Shown here piece after piece: positions 40,880-54,637 of a stretch of 64,000 nucleotides of DNA. This DNA is from Onchocerca lupi. Lineage: Eukaryota > Nematoda > Chromadorea > Rhabditida > Onchocercidae. Under the pieces are notes generated by a model. That model made no database searches. It was not told the origin of the DNA and worked only from the letters and a program-made list of their open reading frames with translations. The position numbers and the translations under genes are program-made. Location of the stretch: positions 16,567 through 80,566 of the forward strand of contig JAOVVO010000364.1 of NCBI GenBank assembly GCA_028564675.1, in the 5' to 3' direction. Within the stretch, counting starts at the first letter, position 1. Every line of letters begins with the position of its first letter.

Positions 40880-43800
40880 ATGGCAGATCTTCAGGAACAT
40901 TTACAAGCTTTACGACAACAGTTGGATGACAGCATCAAATTATATTCTTATCGACAACAACAAACTGTAATTAATCGGAGTAGTAATGGTGAACGATCAG
41001 TAGAACCTGTCATTCCGAAGAATCGTCGAATATTGCATATGTTACATCAAGATGAAACAAGCGCTTGCGTGCAAATAAAAGTAAATTTCTAGATTTAATT
41101 CCAAATATTTCGAATTCGAGGAAATATTTTTGATAGGCGTTGGTGTCTGTTACGTCTACATGTTTTCATGCATTACTTTCAAGTCTTCATGAATGCATTA
41201 TTACTCTGTTTCATATGCTTACTACTGCAAACAATAAGTAATGAATGGAGAATAATCATTGAAGTAAACGAAATTTATACATAAAGTATATTCTCATCTA
41301 TCTGATGCATCAAAGACGAAATATTAAAAAGTGAAAAAAAGTAAACATTTGATTGAAAGAATAGTAGTAGTATGCATTGTTAAATCATTGGAAGGTACGT
41401 TAAAGCATTCAAACCAATTAATATTTGTTGTAAAGTGACAGATGATTGGTTGTATGTAAGTAAACATATCTCTCCATAATCAATAAGTTGGCTTATTTGT
41501 CTTATATAAAATGTACTCTTTTACGGATTATTCGTCTCATTTTGATGTTAAAAGGAAAAAGAAACTTTTGATGCCTTTGGAATTGAAAAGTGACACTCAG
41601 GTTTGACACTGACAATTTTTGCAGAAGTAGCGCATTATAAGGTTGGCTGAACGAGAGTAGTAGTGCATGAATAAAAGCATCCTTAATCCTTTATCGAAAT
41701 TTAAATTAATTGATCATTTATATTCTATCTCTCGCCCTTCTCTCTCTCTCTCTTACTCTGCAAACAACTTAAAGGCATCAAAGGTGTTTTGCGAAAGGCC
41801 GAGAGAAATTTGCATGTTGTTGCAAAATGATAGAAAATTATTAGATGAAGCATTGATCTTAGATAAGTTGAGAGTATTAGCTTTCTTCACGCGTTTTTTG
41901 AAGACAGTTCTTTTCCATTTAGCATTCCCTAATATGAAAGTTAACAATATAATATGCTCGACAGTTGTTTCATAATGCTTCAATATTTATTTCCAATTTT
42001 CCTGAATCATAGTAGAAAGCACTAATTAGTGAACTTCACGAACTTAGAGGGGAAACTATTGGGGATGATTGCATATCTGACGATCTGCTACTCCTGATAC
42101 TTCGAAGTATTATTTCAAGAGATAAAAACTTGACGGTGAGATCATCGAAATGAATATAAGAGTAAGAGTGTTGAACTCTCTCTATTCCACATGTTATTTC
42201 CTTATCATATGATTTCGCGGTGCTCTCTGAATGCCTCTCGCAGGCCTAACATAGGATAGTACGTAGCAAAACAGCATACCCTTCTCATCGATATCTGAAC
42301 AATTAGACAGATGGCCTTAGTTTCTGTATAATTACCATTCATCTCCGCTTCTTTTTGCAATTTCTTTTTTCTTTCTCTTTTTTTTTGCAAAGAAAAGAGT
42401 TGAAGGGAACATTGGTGGCATGTCAGTTTTGGTTTGAGGGACCAGTTTTTGGCATGAAGCAGAAAAAGATCATTCTCCCATTGATTGGCTTTTTTCTACC
42501 GAAAAATATCCAGAACATTTAGCGATTGCTTTCCGAATTTTTTATTTAACATTTCGGAACGATGATACATTCAAGCTGATGTAATAATTCATATTAAGAA
42601 ATGAGTAAGTGGAGTGATTGGTCTCCTTGCCGCTTATTGCACCACGTTTTGTTTTTTTTCTGCTTCTTTTGTACTAGTTTGGGGGACAGCAGCTTGTGTA
42701 TATTTCCAAACTTGGGGATGATATTTAGCTCTTCTTTCTTTAATTGCCTTTTGTGATTTCTCATTCCATCTTTTTACGTTGATTTTTGCCAAATAATGAA
42801 TCATTTTGCTTCCTTTGTGCTTGCAAGCATAGCATCTGCCAAAGTGAGCTGCAAGATAGCATGATCTGGTAAAGCTAATCGTAATATTAAGAATAGGGTG
42901 CTTAATTAAGTGTCAACTGTTGGTATATCAAAAGTATTATTTGCTAACGAAAAAGTTGGTCAACGCTTAAGTAAATTTAGTTCATTTTTATTCAAATATA
43001 TAACAGATGGCGCATGTTGTTCTGTATAATAGCACAATACTACTAATTCTTTCCTTAATAATTCAAATTCATATGTCATATATGGATAATTAAATTAGAG
43101 TCAGTCGTTAAATTTTATAGGGAAATATGGCAAAAAAAGCTTTCACTGCTGTAATAGCCACGAAAACACCTTCGAACAATAATTCTGATGTATTCGAGAA
43201 AGCGGATTCAGTTATTAAATCGGCTGTTTCACCGTTACAAGTCATTGTTAGTTCTGGTAATCAGCAGCAACATCCTATTCCTGAAGCAACAATTAGTTTC
43301 ATAACAGGGTATGTCCAGTTGATTTTTAAGATGCATTCATTGATATAATTGAGGCTAAGAATTGAATTTCATTATCTTTAAACAAATTTATTATTTAAAA
43401 TTATGTTTATTTTGACTAACTGTTCAAAAACTTATAGTTGGCAGTATATTTTAAATTGATTGAAGTTTAAAGGAATCTTTACGATCACTTCAGAAATAGC
43501 ATATTTCGTTCTGTCAATAAATGCATCAGAAAAGAAATAATTTGTTGCCCATTGTTTGGTTTCAAGGAAGTTTCAAAAATCACGAAATTTTTGCTTAAAA
43601 ACAATTATTAGAAAAGTAATTTTTTATTGCAAAGTCGTCCTCTAATTGATGTAATTTTGCACGCGATTGTAAAAATGCATGAGATTTTTTCCACATAATA
43701 TTTTTTTATTGGCACCAAAAAAAGAGCACAGATCTTATTCAAATGATAAAAGATGCTTTTTTTTGGTTATCCAGTTTTCTCTTAATTATTATTTACTCAA

Positions 43801-45330
43801 CAATTCCTTCACTGCGATTAGAAAAATGGATCTTAAAATTTCTTCAGATTTAACAGTCCAGTAGGTAGCACTGATTCGGGCATGTCATCACTTAGTTCAT
43901 CGAATAGTTCACCTGCCTCATCACCTGGATGCTCACCAATTTCAGTCAACAATGCTCCTTTCCAATACGGTAAATAATGCCCTCTTGTGTGATTATAAGT
44001 GATTGTTTTTAAGGTTTGAATTCATAATTTTATTTCGAACTTCCAAATCACGTTATGAATCGGTCCCTATCTTTGTCTTATTTTTATTACTGCAAGCTCT
44101 TAATCTGTCATTCAATCTTGGAATTATTTAAAAAAGCAAAAAATAAGCATATATTACTTTCTAATTTCGGGTATAGTCGTCGAACAGCAAGTGATACCAC
44201 GTGGCCGGTCAATAAGTGAAAGCATAAGCGCAACAGTTGGACTCAAAAGTATCCTGAAAAAATCCATTCCGGTACACATCACTACAGGACGTTTTTTAAG
44301 GTTTCATTTCTTTCTTTTTTTTTTTCTTTTTTCGAGTATAGTAATGTTCTTCAATATGTTTAATTATTTGTAATTAATGCATTTTTCTTTAGAGTTGCTA
44401 TTTACTTCTGTTAATACATTTTAGATCATTTTCGGAATGTCAAGATAATGAAGATGGAGAAATGAAATTGGTTATTGCAGACATGGATAATCAAAACAGT
44501 GCAGGTTTATTTAATCTATCTTTTGTTTTTCTTGTATTTCTGATGAACTTTAGCACTTTTTTCTTTAGATTTTAGCAAATTTTTAGAAATGTTAATTTCC
44601 AATTACAGGATGTACTCCGCGAAAGAAACATGTATCATTCAGTGAACGTTTAGTGCAAGAGCGATCATTCCGGCCCAATTCATCTATTTTAAGTCAAAAA
44701 AAGAAGAATCAGCGGAAGCAAAAAAATAAAATGAAAAAGAAAGGTGCTATAGCAATGGAAGATAGTTCAACAGATGATGAAGCACGACATCGATCAAATT
44801 CTGAAACGGTAGGGAGACTTTTTTAGTTCTTTTTTTTTTAATTAAGGAATTGTAGCATTCATTTTTCTATTCCATTTCTTTATTTATGTTCCATCATTCT
44901 ATTTTTGGAGATAATTCTATGCCGGAACAGTTTTTCCGTTTTTGAGATACAATTAGATTTCTGTGATAAATAATCTTTCGCTCTGGAATATTGTTTCTAG
45001 GTGCACTACGCTATTTGCAATGACAATGGAGAGGATGAAACAGATCGTAAGCTTTTGTTTAACATTATTTCCTGAAAATTTGCTATAAATCCATGTACTT
45101 ACATTAGATTTATTTATTTTTGATTTTGCTGACCAATATATGTTAACCAATCGGTAATTCAAGATTGCTAATTTCAATTAATAAATTATCGATTCCTGTT
45201 TTCAGCTATTGAATGTGATTTAGCTGCATGCGTTTTGGAAGATCCTGTAATAGTAGAACAGATCGAAAAGACTGATTATTGTGAGCCTGCAAAAATTCAT
45301 AAACACATCCTGCGAATCGGTTCCGATTAA
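40880..45330 (+). CDS. Unrecognised, largely disordered protein with a PP1-docking RVxF-type motif
   Basis: Exons: 40880-41080, (41775-41873 probable), 42016-42135, 43121-43308, 43857-43969, 44177-44300, 44425-44504, 44609-44808, 45001-45046, 45206-45330. All phases agree; the product is 398 residues, or 431 with the bracketed exon. The N-terminus is helical and heptad-like (MADLQEHLQALRQQLDDSIK). The bracketed exon adds REICMLLQNDRKLLDEALIL, which runs smoothly into KALISELHELRG. Then come Ser/Thr/Pro-rich stretches (GSTDSGMSSLSSSNSSPASS), the segment VGLKSILKKSIPV, the motif KKHVSFSE, a strongly basic Lys/Gln tract (exon 44609-44808), an acidic Ser-rich patch and an end in GSD. K-x-V-x-F matches the RVxF motif by which regulators dock on PP1, so a PP1 partner or target is a fair guess. 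The ATG at 40880 sits three bases after TTTTCAG, a good spliced-leader or cis acceptor. AATAAA at 45764-45769 is a possible poly(A) signal. Confidence 0.7.
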
Positions 45331-48261
45331 AAGCATTGTGTTTATTTTGCTGTTAGTGAGATTATCAATGCTATAAATGAAATATGTTCATATTAGATTC
45401 TCCAACATTTTTGAACTGCAAAGTTTGTTTATTTTTCCTGAGCCGGAAAAGAGTTATTTGATTCCGTCTCATTTAAATCGCCACTCTTTACGATTTTCGA
45501 ATTTTAATTCCTTTAGGTACTCTGGATTTTTGCTATCTTTGATCCAAGTCATTCCACTTTTTTCATCATATTCGTATTTTTTTCTCTTTAGCTGCTCGAC
45601 ATAGTGATGGATTTTGGATAGAGATTGGAATTTTTTGCCGCCCTCGATTCTACTTCCTTAAAAAAAAAAAAAAAAAAAAAGTCTTGAACAAATTAAACTC
45701 CACAAAACTAATGTATGGTTACGCTAATCGGTATTTTACAACTAATTGATGATTTAATAGCCGAATAAAGTTCTTAAGACATGCGATTAGGATGGGGCGG
45801 AATAAATCAGAAAAGTGTAAATAATGATTTTCTTTCGAATTTCATATATTCCGACCTGCCATCATGCTTTGTGCGCGACATAGGCAGAATTTCATATATT
45901 CCGATCTGCTGTTATGTTTTATGTGCGACATCAGCAGCGGTATTGACCACTACGTCGCTGTCACACACTGAAAATTTTTTGTCCAAATGTATAAAATTAG
46001 GTCTTTTCTATATTACGGTACTGATATTTGTATATATTGAGTGCTAGTAAATATATATATGTGTTACTATATTTTATTCTGTTAAATGCATTTATATCAG
46101 GCAGTGTTCCTTGTAGGAAATAAGAAGACAATAGTCAGGTACTTTGGAATTCGGGACCGAATTTGATTCAGTGAGTGTAGCTCAAATTAAGTAATGAAGT
46201 TTTAAGACTTGTACACCAAGTTTTTTTTAAATTTCAATCACATTTGAATTTCTCTGTTAAATTGCTAGTCGGAAAATACCTCTACGATTTCAGTACAAGG
46301 ACACTGCATTGCCTTGACGAGCATTTCAACGAAATTCACAGGTGCATGCTCTGTCTTCTCTATCATTCTCTAAAAATTGGTTTTTGAAATTTGGTGTAAT
46401 AGTTTATTTTACCTTTATTATATATAATTTCTTTTTAATTTTCGGGAATTTTTCATAATAAATTTAAATTATGGTATCCGATGTTTTGCATATCTTTATT
46501 ATGGTTATGCTTTTTAAATGATTTCGGTACTATCTTGTTTTGGAATCGCACAACTTAAATCGTGATATATTCTTTTACTATTACACGAATCATCTTTATT
46601 TAAAATTATTGGATGGATTTTTCTGTTACTCGTAAATTTAATCCTTTTCCGACCTTCAATTCTTTTCATTATATGATTCTCTTGTTTTCTTTCTTTTCAT
46701 ACTGAATTCGTTACTCAAATTGACCCCTGAATTTCAACCTGCTTCATTTCTCGATATCACCAACGATAGAAGTATCGTTTTACCACATTTACGAATCTCT
46801 GCCCGTTCTTCTATCTAGTTACCAGTTGGCAGCAAGATCTGTTTATCAAGAAATATTTTGATATTTCTGTTGTTTCTTTTTTCTATTTCAGAAAAATGAT
46901 GAAAGGAATTAGGCTTTCGAGATTTATTTGTTTCTAATTTTATGTTATTTTTATATGTTATTCTAATTTCTTTATTTTTCGTTTGATGTTACGTGTTAAT
47001 GGGATTAGAAAAGTGTTGAAGCCATTCATTGTTTCCTCTTCATAAATATCTGTTTATTCTCATCAAGTTGATTTGGTTTTATTCGAATAAAAATTCGCAT
47101 AAATTTTGCATATTTCATGAATACAGGGCATAATGAATTCAGAAAGACTTTTGGAAAAAGAAATGAAGGATTTTTGATGTGGAAATATTCGGAACACTTG
47201 TCATTTTAAGATTAAAATAGATAAATTCCTGTTTAAAACTCAGCATCTTCAAATGCGTAGTATGTTAATCATGTTGTCTTTAGGTCTTACGCAAAATATG
47301 TACAAGCTGCAGGGGATATCTGTAAAGTATCGAGTATAGATTGGTATTAAGTATCAAATGAACAAATGTCTCATTCAGTTAAATATCAATCAAAGATGTC
47401 TCATATTTAACGTCGTCAACTGATATTTATTCATTCACATTGAAATTAGTTATTGTCGATGAAAACATTTCGAATCATCACATGCGAGAATCATAAAAGA
47501 GATTTGTCTCTTTGAATCACCTCGAATACATTTCGGCGAGATTTAGAGGATCTTGAAATTGATGCAGACAAAGGTCAATTTTATTATCTGGGAATCCAAG
47601 TAAATTTCATTTTGAAATATAAACGGTACTGAAAATAGTTGAAATTAAATCAGTCATATAAAACTCCTTACAGTGATAACGTCTATGAAAATAGTGGTAA
47701 TCGTATCAATTATCCAATTCTTGTAGCAATGAATCGATGTCAACATTGTGTCTTGTTGAATCAAGCATAATCCTATTGATGACTTCCCTATGAGTGCTGC
47801 CATTGCATAACGATGTAGTACATATGCACAACAAGTTGTTTTTCTGCAAATTCAAAATTGATTAAAATTGTGATGGTTCCAACTTCTAGTTTACATATTC
47901 AAATCTATAATTTTCTGTTTGATGCAATTCGAAACTTAACATAGGATTTGACCAGAAATATGGCTTCGAGAAGATTTGAGTCATTCAAACTTTTAACAGT
48001 TATTTCTCAACTTTGATGAATTTTGAATGGCCCATGGGATTCGAATTTGAATTTCATTTTTCAATTATATAGCTGAATTGGTGTTGCAGTAGATGCTTAG
48101 AAAATGCAGGAGAAAACTTCGTGGAATTTTCAATGAGTCAAACCATCATCGTTTTAATTTAGGCAAATAGAATGATTCGATTTTGGGAAACAAAATAATT
48201 CTTCAGCACTATTATAGCCAAATCTCCCATCTTTAACAAAATCGTGCTAATCAGAGTGAAC
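45331..48261. other. Intergenic between convergent genes, no gene seen
   Basis: It holds the 3' UTR of the plus-strand gene (possible AATAAA at 45764), an A run at 45661-45680 and a 50-base tandem duplication at 45838-45937. No further coding region was recognised. Confidence 0.5.
45838..45937. repeat. Tandem duplication, 2 x 50 bases
   Basis: Two adjoining copies start AATTTCATATATTCCGA and end GCGACATxxGCAG, with a handful of mostly transition differences between them. They lie within a plus-strand ORF (45781-46047) that has no other support. Confidence 0.85.
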
Positions 48262-49161
48262 CTATAAAATTTTCTTCATACATACGTATTGTCGAGGTGG
48301 TGCTGGTGGCAGCGCCTCACGACGTCTTCTTTCCATCAGTGGTATGTCTCGTACGTGTTCTTGGTTCTAAATTCTACTTTTTTGAAGAATACAGACAAAA
48401 ACTTATTTTGTCAAGATCGATCAGTATATATGTAGCACGTATATCTTAACTTTATCGAAAATGCATTCTAATTTCATCCACACTTCTTTCTGAGTTTAGT
48501 CCTAGAATTCCGATACTTTGCGATGTCATTAGACATTCAAAAAAATTTGTCAAAAATTCCAAATTTTCTTTCTTTTTTCTGAAGAAATTTTCGGAATGTA
48601 TCAGTAAATTACAAATAAAATTGCGGAGCAAACGAAAGATAGTTATTAAAATTTAGGAGAATTTATGGATAAATACCATAAAAATGCTTTGACACATGAA
48701 ACTGTTGGGAAACAAGCGAAGGTATTGCGACGCAGAAGTATCACGAGTTGTACAGAATTTCCGCATATGAATTTTATCATCTTGCTGAGATACATACAAA
48801 ATCGTCGAACAACTTTTCGCATTCTTTGGACATTTCGTTTCCTGGCAAGAATGGCAAATTTGCCTAGTTGGTAAAGTTTTATTGAAGAAATATCAAATAT
48901 TGCGCGAAATCTTAATATACTTGCATTATCCATAATGCTTTTAAACAAAATTAAATATTTTTGTTGTAGCCATTTTCAAAAACAATTTGGAAAGTGTCAT
49001 CTCAAAGTTTCTATATTTTAATTTTCCCAACGTTAATGTGAAACAGGAGTAACCTGATCAATGCATGGCTTAGTATCATCCTCGTCAACTCCATTATTGC
49101 ACTGAAAACATTGAAAGGCCATTGTAGGTGTACATATTACCAAATAGAAAGCAATTTTCAT
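48262..49161 (-). pseudogene. Small secreted Ly6/uPAR-like protein gene with a one-base frame break
   Basis: Exon 1 (49161-49054) reads MKIAFYLVICTPTMAFQCFQ and then CNNGVDEDDTKPCIDQ: a signal peptide followed by the C-x-x-C that opens Ly6/three-finger domains. Its donor is at phase 0. Exon 2 (48863-48677) entered in that frame gives NEMSKECEKLFDDFVCIS and then stops. In the next frame the same exon gives DDKIHMRKFCTTRDTSAS and LFPNSFMCQSIF, which is open to its end and in phase with exon 3 (48366-48262 or 48286; NQEHVRDIPLMERRRREALP, PPAPPRQY). One extra base in exon 2 explains everything, so this is either a young pseudogene or a sequence error. The alternative is a donor inside exon 1 (CA|GTGCAA), which restores phase but gives an odd CFQQICHSC start. 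Ly6 proteins are usually cell-surface or secreted modulators of receptors. No TM or GPI segment was seen. Confidence 0.5.
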
Positions 49162-52100
49162 TCTGAAAAATTTGATGTTCAAAAAATTCCTTGACAATGT
49201 TCAAATATGGAAATGCCAATTAAAAGTATGAAATAATTAGAGACATTTCAGACTAGAATAACTGAAAGAAAATTGGTTTACTTTTAAGGTTAAAAAGTTA
49301 AAAAAAAAAAAAAATCAGGCTGGATAATCAAATAGAATACCTTGTGATTGAAGATAAACGTAAAAATGAACAACGAATGAAGATTGGTGGTATTAACAAT
49401 AAAAATTTCACTTCACTATAAAGTTTATGTAGAAGCTTTCATTCATTTCTTTTTAAAATTTTTATTGTGAAAATCTTCCAAAACTTTCAATAATCTTAAA
49501 GACCACAGAACAAACTAATCTTCAATTGCTAAACATTTTGTGGTTCTAAGCTGAAAATATTCTCATGCTCTTTCTTAAAGCAAAACTTCTACTTCTTTTA
49601 CTCCTAATATTGCCATTGCAAATAATGTTCTCAGTCATGAAAAGCTGAGACAAATAGTAGGGATAAACTTTTAGAACAATAATAAGCAGTAATTTGTTAA
49701 TAATTAAATTAAAAATTAATGTGTTTCAGGGAGGGAGAAAAACTCCGATAAATTCGACATGAAATCTCATGATACTAAAAAACAATGGATTCAGAAAGAC
49801 AAGATATGCAGGTTCAGATGTTCGAAATAGGAAGTAAGAAAACAATAGATTACATGTCAAAGTCAAACAAGATCCAAAATTGGAAAAAAAAATTCCTAAG
49901 GAGTAGAATCAGCACAACTACTTAACAGTTAGCATCATTAGCTTCCTTCAAAAGTTTAAAAAAAAAAAGAAATAAGAAAAACATTCCAATTTAAAAAAAA
50001 AAAAATAATTGTTGGCAGCTGACAAATTCTTTATAAATCAAAATTTTAAAATCATTAGTTTACGTGAGAAAATTAGAATAATACTCGAATTTCACAATAT
50101 CACATGATAGTTTGTTTGAAGTTTTCGAAACATTGTCTAACTGAATTTTGACATTGCTCATTATTTGCTGTTTTCAGTGGTCAGCAAGACATCCTAGCTT
50201 GACTTGAGAATGGACTGAACAGAAGTCACTCAAAGCTCATATTTTCTCGGTAAGAGTAAGAATTATTTTTAGCAAAATAATTCCTTTCCTTAATGAAAAT
50301 ATGTTATAATTCCAAAATAAAATTTATTCCAATGTCATTTTCATAGATTTTTTCACTTTTTTACTAAGAAGTTTACAAACTCCACAAATGTGGTTAAGTC
50401 AGTTATGTGAAATGAAAAATTGCCCAATCATATCGAATGAAGCAAAAATTATTGTCCAATCATATCGAATAAAACAAAAAAAAAAAAAAAAAAATCCATT
50501 CATCCATATTTGGGAAAAATGAAATTTCATGGAGTAGAAATTCGTTCGCACAAAATATTGTGTATATTTTTTACATTAACCTTAACCTCATAACGAATGA
50601 AGCTAAAAAGAGTTTTTTTCCAATTCCAATGAAATTTTCTAAATTGCTTTCCTTAAACTCGGTTGGTGAATTTTTAAACATTGAGTATGTGTAGAAATAC
50701 TACGTAACTTAATAAGAATCTTCAATATCATGATTATTAAGTTTCGGCTTTTATAACTGAGAAGTGAATTTTCCTATCATTCAGCTGACTAAATTTAAAT
50801 GAAATATAAAATTGCAAGAAACAAAATGAATAAATGATACTAAGATAGAAAAGCAGGACAGGGCTCAATCTGACCTAAATTGTTGTTCCAATTCATTTTG
50901 ATCAGATGACGGGAGCATTTTTCCGCAACTTTATAACTGTTTTTAATCTGAAGGAATAATTTTTATAAATTTCTATAGCTTTATTAAGTGCTTCATAAAA
51001 TAAATATATTTCATCCAAATAAACTTTAGAAAAAGATAAATAATTTTAATTTCCAGACTTCTTAATCTCATTATCATGCAGAAAGAGAAACTGATTGCAT
51101 CAAATAGTTTACTATCTATATTTACACAGTTAAGTTGAAAAAGATTGGCTTAAAAGGATGATTTAACTAAATTACTTTTTTATACACCGAAAATAATGAA
51201 ATAAATATCCATTTAATCATGGTCAGAAAAAAATTCTCAAAAAGTTTCTAAAATTTTCGAAAAATTTCCGAAAAAATTTCAAATTTGAATTATATGAATG
51301 TTTGAATTTTAATTCTTATCATAGCCAGAAATTTAAATATGACAACCAGCATAAAGTAACTTACCTTTCATTTATAATGTCGTACTCTGCTATTTATCAT
51401 TTCTAATTATCTAGCAACAGCTTGTTTTCAAGCCTGCATAATGCATGAATGGAAATTATGATTCAAAACAGGCCAGATATCAAGCCTGTTTCAAGTTCAA
51501 TGATCCAAATTGCTGAAAGTATTCTTTAAATAATGCTAAAGTGGGAATAAATTAATTTTAACAACAAATTATTAGTCATTAAGAAACAAATATACTCTTT
51601 AAAATTAAAAATTTATAACTTTTTTTTTGTTATTTCCTTCACTATCATACGCATTGTTGTATTTTGAATCCAATATTTTAAAGAGAATTTGAAAATTTAC
51701 TGATACATGAAGATTTGAGATACCTTCTTACATGTGCTATTAACAGATTTTCATATTAGTTTTGATAAAAAATCCCATGTATTGATAATTTAAGCCATTA
51801 TTTCTATTGTTTATGGATGGATAACTCCGCAAAACGAGATCTCCAAATTCGTCATTTACTTTTTTTTCTTGTTTTATTATAATCGAAAATCATTAAACAT
51901 TGTCAAAACAACAGAGACATATGTCCCAAAAAGCTTTGAACAAACCAAAGAAGTACTGTATTAGTTTTGATCTTCAAATCTTTCGAAAAAAAAGTCAGAT
52001 CAGTTGATGAAAACCTCATATTGATGATCGGTGTAAAGCTTTTTAAGAGCTCGAAATTTGCAGAATTTGGGAAAGGGCTTTAAAAATAATGACCAATTTC

Positions 52101-54637
52101 AAACATAGTTGAAAAGGTTGGTACAAATTTTCTCCTCAATTTTTTTTCTTTTTTTTGAGAATGAATGAAAAATGATATTATCAACACTGACATTTGAATT
52201 TGCCCTTTCAATACTTCTATCAAAAATCTTGCTTCTAAACTTCAATAAATTTTGCGTCTTATATTTGATTATAACACAACGATGAATTTCCACCTACCCT
52301 GTATCCTCCATTCTTTTGATAGGAAGAAGTACAGATTCCTTAAGTAAGATGATCTGATGGAAATTTTTTTTAATATTTAAACTAATATTTGGCGTTCAAA
52401 TGTTTCTGTGGATCTCAGTGCTCAGCTATTCAAACATTCTTCTTCTTCCTCTGTTTTATGCAATTTTTTCCTTAATTTCCAATCGTTTTTTAATTTCCCA
52501 AATATTTTACAAAGCATGTGAAATTTGAAGTGAAAATTGAGATCAGCGAGTAAGAACTTATGATAATGTATCATGATTTGATTATTCATAGTTGTGATAA
52601 AAGGAAGATAATAAAGATAATTATTTTCATTTGAATATGCTCAAAACGAAACATCGCAATTAGTTTTTGAACATTAATCATGCAAGCGTATTTAATAATA
52701 ATAGTATTTGTTTGCTATACAGCTTTTGATGTTGCCGATGTGAATAATTTTTATATTTTTTCAATCAAAAATGAGAAAATTTTTTAAAAAATATGCGAAT
52801 GAAATCACCATGTAAAAAATGATTTATAATAATTCATCCTGTTTGCATTTTCTAAACTATTTCAATTCCAATCAGTACATAAAACATCATATCCGTCTTG
52901 TCGTTATTGTTCTTATTTACAAATTTATCGATTGAAATAAGCATTTTCGATCTTCAATTTATTGTTCATTATGCTTACTTTATTACTGCTTGTTGTTTTT
53001 GGATCAATTTCGGCGATAATTAAATTATAGCAGATAATATATGCAACGTTTTAATTCGATGCAAACGTGGACACAAATTCTGTTTTATTTGTTCTTAATA
53101 GATTCAGTTTAATATAATTAATTTTAATTACAAATTGTACTGTTTAACAAAAAAAGAAGCGCATTTCGCCATCGATTTTACATCCACTTTTGAATTCCTT
53201 TAACTGTCAACATTCCTTCAATATTTCTCAATTACGAGAACAAAACAGTAATTGTAATCATAGACCTGTAATTGTTATTATCGTCCTTTTCTAACTCTTA
53301 TTTCTTTGTTATTCCACACAATTGTTCTTCGATTTTCTACAGTCATAACGAATCTTTTATTAGTTAATAAGTAAGTACATGAATATTTCAAAACTCTTTC
53401 AAAAGCAATTCATACATCTTTAACCCTCTTTAACAAATTTGCAAAATCTTACACTGCTCCAAATCATATATTGTTTAAAATAGATTACGTATTTTGGTTT
53501 TTAGTTAACGTAAAATTCAGTTTTCTTTTTCTTTTTTTTTTCTTTTTTTTTTTTTTTTTAAATGAGTTTGCTATAAATCCTCAGTTGTCGTGGTCGCATT
53601 CACTGGACATTTTATGCTCAGCTGACCTCTCAATTCTGCAATGGATTTACATTAACAAATAGAAAGATGATGCGCTGATATCTGAAATTCTTATCAAAAA
53701 AGCTTCAGCTTCAGAGATTTTAGAAAGTGAAAGAGTTACTTGGAAACAGTTAGAAAGTTATGTGATTGAATTATTTTAAATTCTTTGGCTCTTTTTTAAG
53801 AAACTTGAAATATATGCATCGCATCTTCTTTCCTCGCATAACTGAAAAATCAATTCACTGTGCTCAGTTCAAAAAATTAATTTGTCATGCTCAATTAAGC
53901 AAAAAAAAAACTCACTATGCTCAGGCAAATGTACTTGAAATGTTTCCTGTTAATTTCATTTTCTTGTGATGTGAAAAGGAACACAGTTGGCTCTGTTTCG
54001 AAAAGAACGATAGTTACAAGAAGGCAGGAAATCGAGAGTTCACTCACAAGATGCTGAAGATCTATCGAGCAAAAACTGCATCAAACTTCTTTTCAAAAAT
54101 TTTCCGAAAAAATGATTGGCTCGCTTAAATCTAATAAGGAAAAAATGAACAAACTTCGTAAACAATAATTCACAGTTCAGATATGGCGAATTATTCGGTC
54201 GATAAATGTTGCACTGTATGTTTCATTACTTCATTTTCGAAATCCGTTCGCTTTAGATAGTTGAAAGCGTGAAAATTAAAAAATAGCATACATTCTTTCT
54301 GCAGTAATCTTTCCAGAATTAAAATATAAATCGTTATCTCATTACAAAAGTTTGTGTTCATATCCTTTTTATGTAAATTATTCGCATCCAGATTAAAAGA
54401 TTATGACATCAAAACATAATAAAATTTTTACTAAGAAATGCATGGAAAATATCAGAAAAAAGCAGCACAACTGGGATTCCAAGAATCATTGAAACATGGG
54501 AATTTTTAGTTTCGTAAAAAATGGCATTAATAATTTTCAGTGACGCAATTGTAGAAATTGAATTGAATCGAATTTCATTTGTGCATTCATCATTAGTATT
54601 GCTGAAATGAGCGAATAATAAAACAAAGAATTATTAT
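49162..54637. other. Long intergenic stretch, no gene seen
   Basis: AT-rich with several A and T runs (49300-49314, 50477-50493, 53526-53560). A short imperfect direct repeat (unit CCAATCATATCGAAT) occurs at about 50424-50470. A loose threefold repeat of the TGCTCA word occurs at 53853-53935. ORFs here are short and unsupported. The right end should hold the 3' UTR of the GPCR gene. Confidence 0.5.

Noticed and set aside
45781..46047. Plus-strand ORF of 88 codons
   Set aside because: It consists largely of the 50-base tandem duplication and has no other coding sign.
48646..48948. Minus-strand ORF of 100 codons
   Set aside because: Same DNA as the Ly6-like exon but in the third frame; the other frames hold the cysteine pattern and splice sites.
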